A stretch of 64,000 nt of DNA from Treponema pallidum subsp. pallidum str. Nichols (lineage in GTDB: Bacteria; Spirochaetota; Spirochaetia; Treponematales; Treponemataceae). A program made the translations under genes and the position numbers. This document shows positions 27,381 to 36,355 of the stretch, piece after piece (the stretch's first letter is position 1; each line of letters opens with the position of its first letter). Under the pieces are notes generated by a model that did not search any database, was not told where the DNA came from, and saw only the letters and a program-made list of their open reading frames with translations. The stretch spans positions 977,218-1,041,217 of the forward strand of contig NC_021490.2 in assembly GCF_000410535.2 (NCBI RefSeq), read 5' to 3'.

Positions 27381-27386
27381 TACACT
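27381..27386 (+). promoter_or_regulatory. Predicted -10 box of tex
   Basis: TACACT ends 7 nt before the tex ATG; the -35 candidate TTCTCT (27357-27362) is weak. No Shine-Dalgarno sequence is present, so a leaderless mRNA is predicted. Confidence 0.35.
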
Positions 27387-27393
27387 CCCCCTC

Positions 27394-29730
27394 ATGACTT
27401 TAGACCAGGACTTTGTGGACGCACTCAGCGTGCAAGAGGACGAGCTCGCAGAACGCGTAGCGCGCGAACTGCACATCCGCACCGCGCAGGTTACTGCCGT
27501 GCGTTCCCTCCTCAAAGAAGGCTGCACGGTTCCTTTCATTGCGCGCTACCGGAAGGAAGCGCATCACTGCCTCGATGAGGTGCTCATCCGCGACTGCGAA
27601 CGCCTCTTCCACACCCACCTTGCACGCGAAACACGCAGACTCGAGATTATACGCGCCGTCTTCAAAGAAGGCATGCTCACCCCCACGCTCTACGAGCACC
27701 TCAGGAGCGCTCCTACCCTTGCAGCACTCGAGGACCTCTGGGCTCCGTTCAAAAAAAAGAAAAAGACACGCGGCATGCAGGCGATCGAAAAAGGACTCGA
27801 GCCGCTTGCGCGTTTGATAGAAACGCAGTGCGCCACGCAGGCAGAAATCGAGCGCGCTGCCGCAGCGCTCGTCGCTCCTGCTGCAGATTCTGATCGTGCC
27901 GTCTCCAGCGCTCAAGACGCCATCGCAGGCGCCTGCGATATCCTCGCAGAGGAGACCGCACACTGCAACGCCAATCGTGCCGCACTGAAGTCCTTTTACC
28001 TTTCTGCAGGCGTCGTTACGGCTACCGGAATCGGGGACGCGCACGCTGCGCACACGTCCGTCTACCAAATGTATTGGGATTACGCAGAGGCAGTGCGCGA
28101 CATCAAGGCGCACCGCGTGTTAGCCATCAATCGGGGGGAGCGTGAGGGAATCCTTGACGTAAAAATCACCGTCGATTTAGACGCCGCTGTCGAGCAGGTT
28201 CAAGAGGCGGTGCACCCCAACAACAGGTATCATCGCGATGCCATTACAGATGGCGTGGTGCGCCTGCTCAGTCCTGCCGTCCTGCGGGAGATACGCGCAG
28301 ACCTTACCGCTTCGGCAGAGCAACACGGTATCAACGTTTTTAGTGAAAATCTTACGAATCTGCTCATGACCCAGCCGGTCAAGGGCACGCGCGTGCTCGG
28401 CATAGACCCTGGCATCCGCACAGGGACTAAGTGTGCGGCACTGGATGAAACGGGCCAATATCTCGGCTCCTTTGTCATATATCCGCACAACACGGACCAT
28501 GCACGCGCCGCTTTGACGCAGGCGCTTGATCGCTACCGCATTCAGCTCGTAGCCGTTGGGAACGGCACCGGCTCCCATGCAGTGCAGGAGCTTATCGCCT
28601 CCATAATTAGCGAAACACACTCTGCCGTTGCATTCACCGTGGTAGAGGAAGACGGAGCTTCCGTATACTCAGCAGGAGATATTGCGCGAGAGGAGTTCCC
28701 TGACTTAGATCTGACCATCCGTGGTGCAATCTCCATTGGACGCAGGCTGCAAGACCCTCTAGCAGAGCTGGTAAAAATTGATCCGAAATCCATTGGGGTG
28801 GGACTCTATCAGCACGATGTTAATCAAAAAAAGCTATCTGAGGAGCTCCACGCGGTAGTAGATGCTGTAGTCAATAGCGTAGGAGTTAATCTCAATACGG
28901 CTAGCGTATCTCTCTTAAAGCACGTATCTGGCGTTAATAGCGCGTTGGCAAAAAGGATCGTGCACCATCGTGCCACCTACGGCATATTCACTAGCCGCGA
29001 ACAACTGAAAACAGTCAGTGGTATGGGACAAAAAACCTTTGAGCAATGTGCAGGATTTTTAAAAATCCCCGAAAGCACAAACCCGCTGGACAACTCGTGG
29101 GTGCACCCAGAAAACTATGCAACGGGAAAGATAATTTTTGATATACTGCGCGCAGGCGGTACAGTGAGCGCAGCGCAAAAGGCACAGGTGCAGTCGCAAT
29201 GCGCAGTCAGTGATCGAACCGTCGAAGATATCATTACAGAGCTGCAAAAACCTAATCGTGACCCGCGCGAGGATTATCCAAAACCGGTGCTGCGCCAAGG
29301 TCTGATATCCTTTGCAGATTTAAAAGTGGGGGCAACCGTACAGGGAAAGGTAAAAAACGTGGTGGACTTTGGGGCCTTTGTGGACATTGGAATAAAGGAA
29401 ACGGCGCTTCTGCACGTGTCGCAGATGAGCGACCACTTTGTTTCCAACCCCCTCAAAAAAGTGAAGGTAGGTGACGTGTACACCTGCACCATCATCGGGC
29501 TTGACGAGGCAAGGAGACGTATTTCCCTCAGTCTCAGGCAGGAGCAGCGTGCACCTGCGGATCACACGGCGACACCTTCACGGAGAGCACCCCGTCCCCG
29601 GGCTCCTGAAGGGAAAACCTCCCCTGAGCGCGCAAAGACACGGGGCACATCCCCCGCGCCGGGACAGGATTTCGCGCGATACCAGCCGTTTGCCCAGTTC
29701 TTCAAAGGGAAAACACCCCACCCGAAGTGA
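27394..29730 (+). CDS. tex: Tex-type RNA-binding S1 protein
   Basis: 778 aa. Order: N-terminal helical domain (VRSLLKEGCTVPFIARYRKE), YqgF-like fold (VLGIDPGIRTGTKCAALDETG near residue 335), helix-hairpin-helix repeats (YGIFTSREQLKTVSGMGQKTF), S1 domain at about 645-715 (GKVKNVVDFGAFVDIGIKETALLH) and a Pro/Arg/Lys-rich tail. Tex is a conserved cytoplasmic nucleic-acid-binding protein related to Spt6, affecting transcription; the exact role is unsettled. The ATG at 27394 matches the family start; the 27 upstream codons do not. Confidence 0.95.
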   Translation: MTLDQDFVDALSVQEDELAERVARELHIRTAQVTAVRSLLKEGCTVPFIARYRKEAHHCLDEVLIRDCERLFHTHLARETRRLEIIRAVFKEGMLTPTLYEHLRSAPTLAALEDLWAPFKKKKKTRGMQAIEKGLEPLARLIETQCATQAEIERAAAALVAPAADSDRAVSSAQDAIAGACDILAEETAHCNANRAALKSFYLSAGVVTATGIGDAHAAHTSVYQMYWDYAEAVRDIKAHRVLAINRGEREGILDVKITVDLDAAVEQVQEAVHPNNRYHRDAITDGVVRLLSPAVLREIRADLTASAEQHGINVFSENLTNLLMTQPVKGTRVLGIDPGIRTGTKCAALDETGQYLGSFVIYPHNTDHARAALTQALDRYRIQLVAVGNGTGSHAVQELIASIISETHSAVAFTVVEEDGASVYSAGDIAREEFPDLDLTIRGAISIGRRLQDPLAELVKIDPKSIGVGLYQHDVNQKKLSEELHAVVDAVVNSVGVNLNTASVSLLKHVSGVNSALAKRIVHHRATYGIFTSREQLKTVSGMGQKTFEQCAGFLKIPESTNPLDNSWVHPENYATGKIIFDILRAGGTVSAAQKAQVQSQCAVSDRTVEDIITELQKPNRDPREDYPKPVLRQGLISFADLKVGATVQGKVKNVVDFGAFVDIGIKETALLHVSQMSDHFVSNPLKKVKVGDVYTCTIIGLDEARRRISLSLRQEQRAPADHTATPSRRAPRPRAPEGKTSPERAKTRGTSPAPGQDFARYQPFAQFFKGKTPHPK

Positions 29731-29768
29731 GGAAAAACGCGTAGGAACAGGACAGCACGCCGTTCCCG

Positions 29769-29777
29769 CCCCCCCCC
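29769..29777. repeat. Nine-base C (G) homopolymer tract
   Basis: Nine consecutive C on the plus strand in the non-coding interval between the tex stop and tRNA-Thr. Poly-G/C tracts of this length are length-variable in this genus, but this one lies downstream of both flanking genes. Confidence 0.8.
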
Positions 29778-29831
29778 ACCTCTTCCAAGACTCACCTACC
29801 GGCCCACAGCGCGGAACTACGCCAAACAGAA

Positions 29832-29904
29832 AGCCAACTCCCGGGCTCGAACCGGGTACCTGCACGTTACGAGGGTGCTGCTCTGCCAGGTGAGCTAAGT
29901 TGGC
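29832..29904 (-). tRNA. tRNA-Thr (anticodon CGT)
   Basis: Reverse complement folds: acceptor GCCAACT/AGTTGGC, D arm GCTC/GAGC, anticodon stem GCACC/CGTGC with loop CTCGTAA (anticodon CGT), T arm CCCGG/CCGGG with loop TTCGAGC, discriminator T. The anticodon stem has a C-C mismatch next to the loop (31-39), otherwise fully paired. CCA not encoded. Confidence 0.9.
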
Positions 29905-29915
29905 GCGCAGGCCCC

Positions 29916-29943
29916 AGTGTACCGGAAAATGTCGGCCCGTCAA
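29916..29943 (-). promoter_or_regulatory. Predicted promoter of tRNA-Thr
   Basis: Minus-strand TTGACG (29938-29943), 16-nt spacer, TACACT (29916-29921), 11 nt before the tRNA 5' end. Confidence 0.6.
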
Positions 29944-29988
29944 GTCTACCGGTGTCCAGGGTGGCACCGGATCCTGCTGTGGCTGCGG

Positions 29989-30017
29989 TTGACAGCAACA
30001 GAGCTTTCCCCTACCCT
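29989..30017 (+). promoter_or_regulatory. Predicted promoter of flavodoxin gene
   Basis: Perfect TTGACA (29989-29994), exactly 17 nt, TACCCT (30012-30017). A leader of about 70 nt follows; it contains GGGTGC (30028 region) and a later GCACCC that could pair. Confidence 0.5.
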
Positions 30018-30096
30018 TGCGCGGGCAGGGTGCGCGTGTCGTGGCTGCACTATTTTGCGAGTGCACCCACTGCGTGACGTTCCCGAGGAGGAGTTT

Positions 30097-30537
30097 GTGG
30101 CAAAAGTTGCTGTCATTTTTTGGAGTGGCACTGGGCACACTGAAACGATGGCTCGCTGCATCGTAGAGGGTTTGAATGTCGGTGGTGCAAAAGCTGACCT
30201 TTTTAGCGTCATGGACTTCGACGTTGGTACTTTTGATTCCTATGACCGCTTCGCCTTTGGCTGCTCTGCAGCTGGTTCTGAGGAGCTAGAGTCAAGCGAG
30301 TTTGAACCCTTCTTTACCTCTATTGAGGGAAGGTTATCGGGGAAAAAAGTTGCGCTTTTCGGATCCTATGAGTGGGCTGGAGAAGGGGAAGGCGGCGAAT
30401 GGATGGTCAACTGGGTCGAGCGTTGTAAGGCGGCTGGCGCTGATGTCTTCGAGGGGAAGGGGGAGATCGCGTACGACGATCCCAGTGAAGAAGCCCAGGC
30501 AAGCTGTAAAGCATTCGGCGAGCGCTTCGCACGATAA
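30097..30537 (+). CDS. Flavodoxin
   Basis: 146 aa. The FMN phosphate loop is [14 protein letters not shown]; later [20 protein letters not shown] and [19 protein letters not shown] carry the isoalloxazine-contacting region. It is a soluble one-electron carrier. The NifJ oxidoreductase encoded at 44776-48330 is the natural electron donor, replacing ferredoxin. The start is GTG with GAGGAG 6 nt upstream; the frame opens 60 codons earlier across the promoter and is not used. A hairpin follows the stop. Confidence 0.95.
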
Positions 30538-30552
30538 GGGGATGTCTTTCCT

Positions 30553-30574
30553 GAGCCCTTGTAAGCGAGGGCTC
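30553..30574 (+). terminator. Hairpin after flavodoxin gene
   Basis: Perfect 7-bp inverted repeat GAGCCCT/AGGGCTC with an 8-nt loop, 15 nt after the stop codon, followed by TTCCCTAT. The T tract is poor, so it is only a likely terminator. Confidence 0.5.
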
Positions 30575-30687
30575 TTCCCTATCCCGCTTGTTGTGTAACG
30601 GGACCTGTCTGAGGGTACGGGCTTTCTGCCTGCTGCGCGCCTGGGCGGGTTCCGCCTTTCTTAGCTTTCTCTCCGCTCCCCCTAAGC

Positions 30688-32523
30688 CTATTGTGGGGTG
30701 CCTATGCGGGAGGGCGGCCAGAATCGGAACGACGCCACACCGAGGATGTGGCTATCGGGAATGTACTTGGGCGCAACATTGGAGCTAAAGAAAATAGGGA
30801 ACGGGTCGTGCGCGTCGATTGCCTCGAGGTGTTCGGTGTACGCGTGGCGCATATCAGTAGAGTTCAATCGGTTGTCTCCCATCATGAAGTAGTTGTGTTC
30901 TGGAAGGTACTGCTCGGCGCCAGCGGGGAATTCGTCCATGTTGAATCCACGCGCCGCACCCAGGAAAAAGATGTACCGGGCCGCGTCCTGCAAAAGTGTA
31001 GTGAGCGTTTCGTCCTGCCCAGCCTCCGACGTTCGGTGTGCTGTCACCTGGAGGCCTTTTACCACTAGCTGGGCGAACGTGTACTTCACCAACGCGTTCA
31101 GCTGCGCAAATCTTATCTGGTAGAGCGAGAGGCCTGCGCGGTGCAGGGACGGACCTTCCTGTCCCGTGTCCAAGCCATACGTTCCTTGCCCCCAAAATGG
31201 GATCCAGCTTTGCACAAAGTGAGCGAAGTGGGCGAACCCCTGGGAGGTGTCGCGGATATGCGTGGCAACGTCTGCAACGGTGGCGAAGAGCTGTGTGATC
31301 TCCCGCGCCCCGCGCATTTCTTTTTCAAACAGAGGTAAAGCAGGAATGTCAGATGTGTGCGTTATCGGTTGCGCCACGCCAATGCCCTGTCGGGTGCGTG
31401 ACGCCGCCCCCGCGTACGCGTGCGCTTGGGCAACCAACGCGCGCGTTTTCTCTGCTAAATCGCGAAAATCCACCTGGGCGCGCAGGCGCTCTACCAGATG
31501 GATGGCGGCGAGCTCCTCAGCATTAAATATGACCCGTTGAACACGCGCCAAATCGCGTGCGGGCAACGCATTCAAATCCCACGTGGCGTACGTACGGTCT
31601 TGTGCGACAGGCTTGAAGTGCGCATCATGCCTGGTCTTCGTATAGAGCACACCGTCAACGAGCATAACTTTTTCCCCTGGCAGAGCAACAATGCGTTTGA
31701 CGAGAGGATCAGCTTTCGGCGCACCGGTGACAGGATCCACATTAATGTTCTTGCGCGTAAAGGTGAGCATGTACACTAATTGGGCTAAAAAGGCGCGGAG
31801 CTTATCCTGCGGAGTGTCAGGGTAATGAGGATTGGAAAAAACGACGATGTCTCCGCGCTTGTAGGTACGCCAGCGTGGCAAACGAAACGAAGAAAGCGGG
31901 AATACAGGCCCTGAGGCGGTCTTGAACACGAGGAGTCTATCGCCGACCATAAAGCTGGGGACCATCGATTCGCTCGGGATAACGTACAACTGGAACGCGA
32001 ACAAATTCACCAAAAGCATGAAACACGCAGCCTGGGTGAGCGCGTCAACCCATTCGAGTACGACAAAGATTCCTCGCCTCCTTCTCACTGGCATATCCGG
32101 CAACACACTCCGCACGTCCGAAGACGCAGGGGGCGTGTGCACCGAAACCCCACGAGGAAAAAAGAGATGTACGTACTTCCTCCTCAGGCAAAACAACAGC
32201 GCACAGACACACAGAGTCAGCACCATCCAACTCATCCCCAAAAGGGAATCTAACCACGGCATCGCCACCGTAGGCGCATACGCGCGGGAGAGGACAAAGC
32301 ACGCCATCAGCACAAAGGGTGTGTATTCAATGCATTTACGCACGACGCCAAAAGCGCCAGCACGCTGGCGCACCGTTAGCACATACGTTGCGACGCACAG
32401 CACACACGAGAATGCCGCTCCTGCAAGAGCAGCAAGCAGCGCAGGAACGCTCAGTTGCTGTACCGGGCACAGAAGGGAAAAAAGCACAGAACCTGCGGCA
32501 ACTCCCTGCAGCACGATTGACAT
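30688..32523 (-). CDS. lepB: Signal peptidase I, oversized
   Basis: 611 aa, roughly twice the family's usual length. Four or more hydrophobic segments fill residues 1-175. Catalytic serine in IPSESMVPSFMVGDRLLV (about 185); lysine in VKRIVALPGEKVMLVDG (about 277); a final box YFMMGDNRLNSTDMRHAY (about 551). Between the second and last boxes sits an insertion of about 200 residues, largely helical (AEKTRALVAQAHAYAGAASRT), not found in ordinary LepB. It cleaves signal peptides of exported proteins at the inner membrane. The ATG has GGAGGAGG about 12 nt upstream. Confidence 0.9.
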   Translation of the reverse strand: MSIVLQGVAAGSVLFSLLCPVQQLSVPALLAALAGAAFSCVLCVATYVLTVRQRAGAFGVVRKCIEYTPFVLMACFVLSRAYAPTVAMPWLDSLLGMSWMVLTLCVCALLFCLRRKYVHLFFPRGVSVHTPPASSDVRSVLPDMPVRRRRGIFVVLEWVDALTQAACFMLLVNLFAFQLYVIPSESMVPSFMVGDRLLVFKTASGPVFPLSSFRLPRWRTYKRGDIVVFSNPHYPDTPQDKLRAFLAQLVYMLTFTRKNINVDPVTGAPKADPLVKRIVALPGEKVMLVDGVLYTKTRHDAHFKPVAQDRTYATWDLNALPARDLARVQRVIFNAEELAAIHLVERLRAQVDFRDLAEKTRALVAQAHAYAGAASRTRQGIGVAQPITHTSDIPALPLFEKEMRGAREITQLFATVADVATHIRDTSQGFAHFAHFVQSWIPFWGQGTYGLDTGQEGPSLHRAGLSLYQIRFAQLNALVKYTFAQLVVKGLQVTAHRTSEAGQDETLTTLLQDAARYIFFLGAARGFNMDEFPAGAEQYLPEHNYFMMGDNRLNSTDMRHAYTEHLEAIDAHDPFPIFFSSNVAPKYIPDSHILGVASFRFWPPSRIGTPQ

Positions 32524-32566
32524 ACCCTACATCCTCCTCCACGCGTCCAAGCCACGCGAGGGAAAC

Positions 32567-32572
32567 ATTATA
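32567..32572 (-). promoter_or_regulatory. Predicted -10 box of lepB
   Basis: A perfect TATAAT on the minus strand, 43 nt before the lepB ATG. No good -35 box at the right distance. Confidence 0.4.
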
Positions 32573-32696
32573 TCCGGTATCAGGGAGGCAAGACAGCGCG
32601 TTCTCATTTTCCCGGAATACAGTGCAAGCGAACACACAAAAGCATAAAATTTCTTACCGAAATACCACAGTCTGCCGAGATCGGGACGGGGGATTT

Positions 32697-32909
32697 ATGC
32701 AGCAGTACAGCATCAAAAGCGATCCGGGAGAGACTTCACATTGCTCCATCGTAAGTCAAACAGAGGATGGGTATATCATCCGCATTTGCCGTGACCGAGA
32801 CGGGTACAAAAAAGTGCACGAAGTGCACATTCACCAATCCCTTTTCGATCTCTGCAGGCGCACAGGCTTTATCACCGCGGTACGTCAGAACACCGACGCA
32901 GTTGCTTGA
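32697..32909 (+). CDS. Small conserved-looking hypothetical protein
   Basis: 70 aa from an ATG with GGGGGA placed 3-8 nt upstream. Sequence is balanced and structured (SIVSQTEDGYIIRICRDRDGYKKVHEVHIHQSLFDLC), suggesting a three-strand sheet plus helix, with basic and histidine residues. The frame is open far upstream over lepB on the other strand, which is coincidental. No family recognised. It lies in the space between lepB (divergent) and the foldase gene. Confidence 0.6.
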   Translation: MQQYSIKSDPGETSHCSIVSQTEDGYIIRICRDRDGYKKVHEVHIHQSLFDLCRRTGFITAVRQNTDAVA

Positions 32910-33003
32910 TCCTCGTGTGATACGGATTACTGGATCTGAGCCGAGGCACTCGCTGCGCGGGTGTTGACAGGGGCAGTTCCGCTGTGCCACAGTTGCGCAG
33001 TCC

Positions 33004-34527
33004 ATGAAATCGTTCTACTTCGGCAGGGGGGCGCTTGCCTCGACGGGCGGCTGCGTGGTGTTGGCGGTGGCGGCGCTCATGTTCGTGTTTCTCCCTGCCC
33101 TCAGCGGGGGAGGGCACGGCCACGTACGACTCGGTTCCTGGGGAGGGGTCGCGCTCACCAATGCCCCTGATAGTCTTTTTTCCCAGCAGTACTCTGCGCT
33201 TGCACAGACTGCGGAGCGCTATAACTTGTACCCCAAGGACGCTCAGGAACGCGAGGGGATGGATCGTCGTGTCTTACGTGCTGCCTTTCGCGCCGCGGTT
33301 GTCCAGCTTGCGGGAACCGAGCAAACAAAGCAAAGCGGCTTTACCCTCAGCGAGGAGCTGCTAGATCGGGAGGTGCTCTCCTTTTACGCTGACGCTGACG
33401 GTACTTACTCGCCGCAGCGCTATCAGGGCACCCCTGAACATGTCCGGCTTTCTCAGCGCAAAAAGATGCGCGACTCGCTCCTTTCCGATCAGTACCTTTA
33501 CCACCTCTTTGGAAAAGAGACAGGACGCGGGGGCCTTAAGCTCAATAGCCGAGAACTGCGCTTTGTTCAGGACATGGCGAAGAAGGAACGTAGCTTCCGT
33601 TACGTCGTTTTGGGCGAAGAGCGGTTTCCCGCTGAACGCGTCAGCGCGTACGGGAAAGAGCATGCCCACCTTTTTACCCTGCATCACCTTTCCTTGCTCA
33701 CCTACTCCTCGGAAGAGGACGCGCGCCGCACGGCACGCGCTCTAGAGAAACGGGAATTGTCTTTTGAAGACGCTGTCGCTACTGGCTCCACCAAAGTTGG
33801 TACCGATGCTACCGGAAAAATGACCCACTCCTATCGGAGTGATGTGAACGAATTCTTTCCCGACGCGCAGGACTTGGACACGGTGCTCCGCACGGCGGTG
33901 GGAGCCTTGAGTCCTGTAGTGAAGATAGAGCGCGGTTTTGCCATCGTGCGCACCGACGCTGAACCTAGCGCTCCGGACTTTAGTGACGCAGCAACGCGGG
34001 AGCGCGTGTTCGCACACATGGCTCGTGTGGAGCGGGGCACCATCGAACGTTTCCTTGAGGAGGAAGCACATACCTTTTCCACCCGGGCGAAACAGGGTGG
34101 ATTCACCGCCGCCGCACAGAGCCTTAACTTAGACGTGCATACGAGTCGTTCCTTTCCCATTAATTTCGGAAATGTCGACGTGCTCCCTGCCCTTCCGCGC
34201 CAGTCCGACCCCCCGTTAGCGCGGATTGCATATGACGAGAAATTTTTTTCCACCGCGTTCGCCCTTCTCCCCGGGCAGGTGTCTGACCCACTTATTCTTG
34301 ATAGTTCCGTAGTACTGCTCCAGTTACACGAGGAAAAGTCAGTGGACGAATCAGTGCTCGCTACTACCGGAGACAGCTATGCACACCATGTGCGCACTTG
34401 GTACCCGGGCTACCCGCTTGCGCTGCTAAACACGGCAAAGATGCCATGGGCACAGGAATCGGTCGTAGATACTATCCTGGCTCATCCCTCATTTAAGGAT
34501 ACATTTGACAATATCTTTCGGCGCTAG
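33004..34527 (+). CDS. SurA/PpiD-like periplasmic foldase
   Basis: 507 aa. A single N-terminal hydrophobic anchor (GGCVVLAVAALMFVFLPAL) places the bulk in the periplasm. Residues 60-190 are a SurA_N-like helical chaperone region (SLFSQQYSALAQTAERYNL; FTLSEELLDREVLSFYADADGTY). Residues 215-330 resemble a parvulin domain (FTLHHLSLLTYSSEEDARRTARALEKRELSFEDAV; VGALSPVVKIERGFAIVR), though typical active-site residues are not obvious. Such proteins help fold outer-membrane proteins. TTGACA lies at 32964 with a poor -10. Confidence 0.7.
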   Translation: MKSFYFGRGALASTGGCVVLAVAALMFVFLPALSGGGHGHVRLGSWGGVALTNAPDSLFSQQYSALAQTAERYNLYPKDAQEREGMDRRVLRAAFRAAVVQLAGTEQTKQSGFTLSEELLDREVLSFYADADGTYSPQRYQGTPEHVRLSQRKKMRDSLLSDQYLYHLFGKETGRGGLKLNSRELRFVQDMAKKERSFRYVVLGEERFPAERVSAYGKEHAHLFTLHHLSLLTYSSEEDARRTARALEKRELSFEDAVATGSTKVGTDATGKMTHSYRSDVNEFFPDAQDLDTVLRTAVGALSPVVKIERGFAIVRTDAEPSAPDFSDAATRERVFAHMARVERGTIERFLEEEAHTFSTRAKQGGFTAAAQSLNLDVHTSRSFPINFGNVDVLPALPRQSDPPLARIAYDEKFFSTAFALLPGQVSDPLILDSSVVLLQLHEEKSVDESVLATTGDSYAHHVRTWYPGYPLALLNTAKMPWAQESVVDTILAHPSFKDTFDNIFRR

Positions 34528-34550
34528 CCCTGTGCGTGGCGCGGCTGTGA

Positions 34551-36272
34551 GTGCGTTTCCCTTCTATGGGTACATCTGACGTCGCTGGCGTGCGTGGCGA
34601 CGTTCCCTCGCTCCCGCCGCGTCTTATCAAGACACAAAACGGCTTCACCGTTCTTTACCGCAACACCTACCTTTACTCAAAGTATCGCGCACAGGATGCG
34701 CATGAGCGCGCCGTGGCGCGCTTAGCGGTCAAGCCGCATACCCTTGTACTTTGTTGCGCGCCAGTGCTTGGCCACGGCCTATGTGCGCTTCTTACTCGTA
34801 TGCCTCCTTCCTCATTTCTCCTCTGTCTTGAATGTGACCTGCAGCTTATGCACCTTTTTATGCAGCACGCTCCGCGCCAGCTTATCACCGCACAGAATGT
34901 GTACGTGTTATACACCACACACATCACCCAAGTGCTGCATACCGTGGAGCGTCTCACCCGCTTCCCTTTCAAACAGATACTGAAAATTGCGGGATCCGGC
35001 GCATATGCGCAGTACCGGAATTTTTATGACGAAAGCGAGCAAAACATACGCACTCTCATCGACACCTTTTGGATCAATAAGATTACACTCATCCATTCAG
35101 GAAGGAATTATGCGCGCAATATATTCTCAAATTATATTACGCAATTACAAAATCCCTCGCACATACACCACCTTGTTCCCCAGAGTATAGACAAACCACT
35201 CCTTATCGTAGGTGCCGGTCCTGCGCTGGATGCCTGCCGTTCTTTTTGTGCCCGCATGAAGGACACCATCTTTTTACTTGCCGTAGATGTGGCGTGCAAC
35301 GCACTGTTACCTGACATTGTTCCAGATGCAGTTGTCTTATTAGAATCACAGTTCTGGATTGAACAAGCATTCATAGGTACACTCCCGCGCACCGTTGCGC
35401 TCTTTGCGGATCTAAGCGCATTTCCCCGTGCGGTGCGTGCAGCGAACGTGCCTACACACTTCTTTTTCACCCCGTACACTCATGCCGCATTTATCAAACG
35501 TGCGCAGAATGCGGGCGTCGTGCCGCTTTCCATTCATCCTAGTGGATCAGTAGGACTCGCCGCGTTGCAACTTGCACTCCGATTGAGAAAAAAGGGAGTT
35601 CCTATTTTTCACACCGGTTTAAATTTTTCATGGAACAAGGGATTTACCCATGCGAGGGGAAGTGCTCCAGTACAAAGACTGTACCACAGCACAACGCGCC
35701 TCCATAGCCTATATCCGGACTGTGCGCTGTTCCCAGAAGGGATACGCTCCCTTAAGGGGAAAAGATACGCGGTACAAAGTATCCCCAACCTTGTGCACTA
35801 TGCACACGCTTATCGTACCCTCTGCGCTGAGCACCCGCACCTTTACGATCTAGACCAAGAAGGTCTTGCTCTTACCACATCACACACAGTCTCGCACGCA
35901 CAGGCGTGTGAGATCATCACCCACTGCTGTACGCGCAGACATAGAACGCATGTACCCATTTTGCACACACAAGACGCACAGATATCCTTTGCGTTTTCTC
36001 AAAAACCTGCAGAGGACTTTTGTCTACGCGTAAAAGAACTATTGACCACAGAGCGCGCAGCGTTGCTCCAGCTCAAGCACATGCTCACCACGGCTACACC
36101 TTCTAACCAAGACGTTATCCGCGCGCTCATACGGAGAAGCGACTACCTCTACTTGCATTTTCCCGATGGAGAGCGCGCAGAATATTTAGAATATAATTTC
36201 CTCTGCCGTGTACGTGCAGAACTTGATTTCTTTCTTAAGCTCCTCAGCCGCATCCCATCTTCTCTGGACTAA
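34551..36272 (+). CDS. DUF115/Maf-type motility-associated glycosyltransferase-like protein
   Basis: 573 aa. The central block KPLLIVGAGPALDACRSFC (about 216-231), LLAVDVACNALLPDIVPDAVVLLES and GSVGLAALQLALRLRKKGVPIFHTGLNFSW is the DUF115 (MptE-like) domain of Maf proteins, which in Campylobacter, Helicobacter and others modify flagellins with nonulosonic-type sugars. A C-terminal helical region follows. Flagellin glycosylation is the inferred role. The start is GTG 34551 or ATG 34566; neither has a clear Shine-Dalgarno sequence. It lies 23 nt after the foldase gene and is probably co-transcribed. Confidence 0.7.
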   Translation: MRFPSMGTSDVAGVRGDVPSLPPRLIKTQNGFTVLYRNTYLYSKYRAQDAHERAVARLAVKPHTLVLCCAPVLGHGLCALLTRMPPSSFLLCLECDLQLMHLFMQHAPRQLITAQNVYVLYTTHITQVLHTVERLTRFPFKQILKIAGSGAYAQYRNFYDESEQNIRTLIDTFWINKITLIHSGRNYARNIFSNYITQLQNPSHIHHLVPQSIDKPLLIVGAGPALDACRSFCARMKDTIFLLAVDVACNALLPDIVPDAVVLLESQFWIEQAFIGTLPRTVALFADLSAFPRAVRAANVPTHFFFTPYTHAAFIKRAQNAGVVPLSIHPSGSVGLAALQLALRLRKKGVPIFHTGLNFSWNKGFTHARGSAPVQRLYHSTTRLHSLYPDCALFPEGIRSLKGKRYAVQSIPNLVHYAHAYRTLCAEHPHLYDLDQEGLALTTSHTVSHAQACEIITHCCTRRHRTHVPILHTQDAQISFAFSQKPAEDFCLRVKELLTTERAALLQLKHMLTTATPSNQDVIRALIRRSDYLYLHFPDGERAEYLEYNFLCRVRAELDFFLKLLSRIPSSLD

Positions 36273-36285
36273 GGGCTAGCAGAAC

Positions 36286-36305
36286 TTTCTCCGCCACTGG
36301 AGAAA
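36286..36305. terminator. Hairpin between convergent genes
   Basis: Perfect 7-bp inverted repeat TTTCTCC/GGAGAAA with a 6-nt loop, 13 nt after the DUF115 stop. No T run follows on the plus strand, so termination is uncertain. Confidence 0.35.
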
Positions 36306-36355
36306 ACGCAGTACGTCGCGCAGCACCCACGCGCCGTAAAACATTTCTTATCGCA

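Noticed and set aside
32319-32696. Upstream extension of the small gene at 32697
   Set aside because: It runs antisense through lepB; the ATG at 32697 has its own ribosome-binding site.
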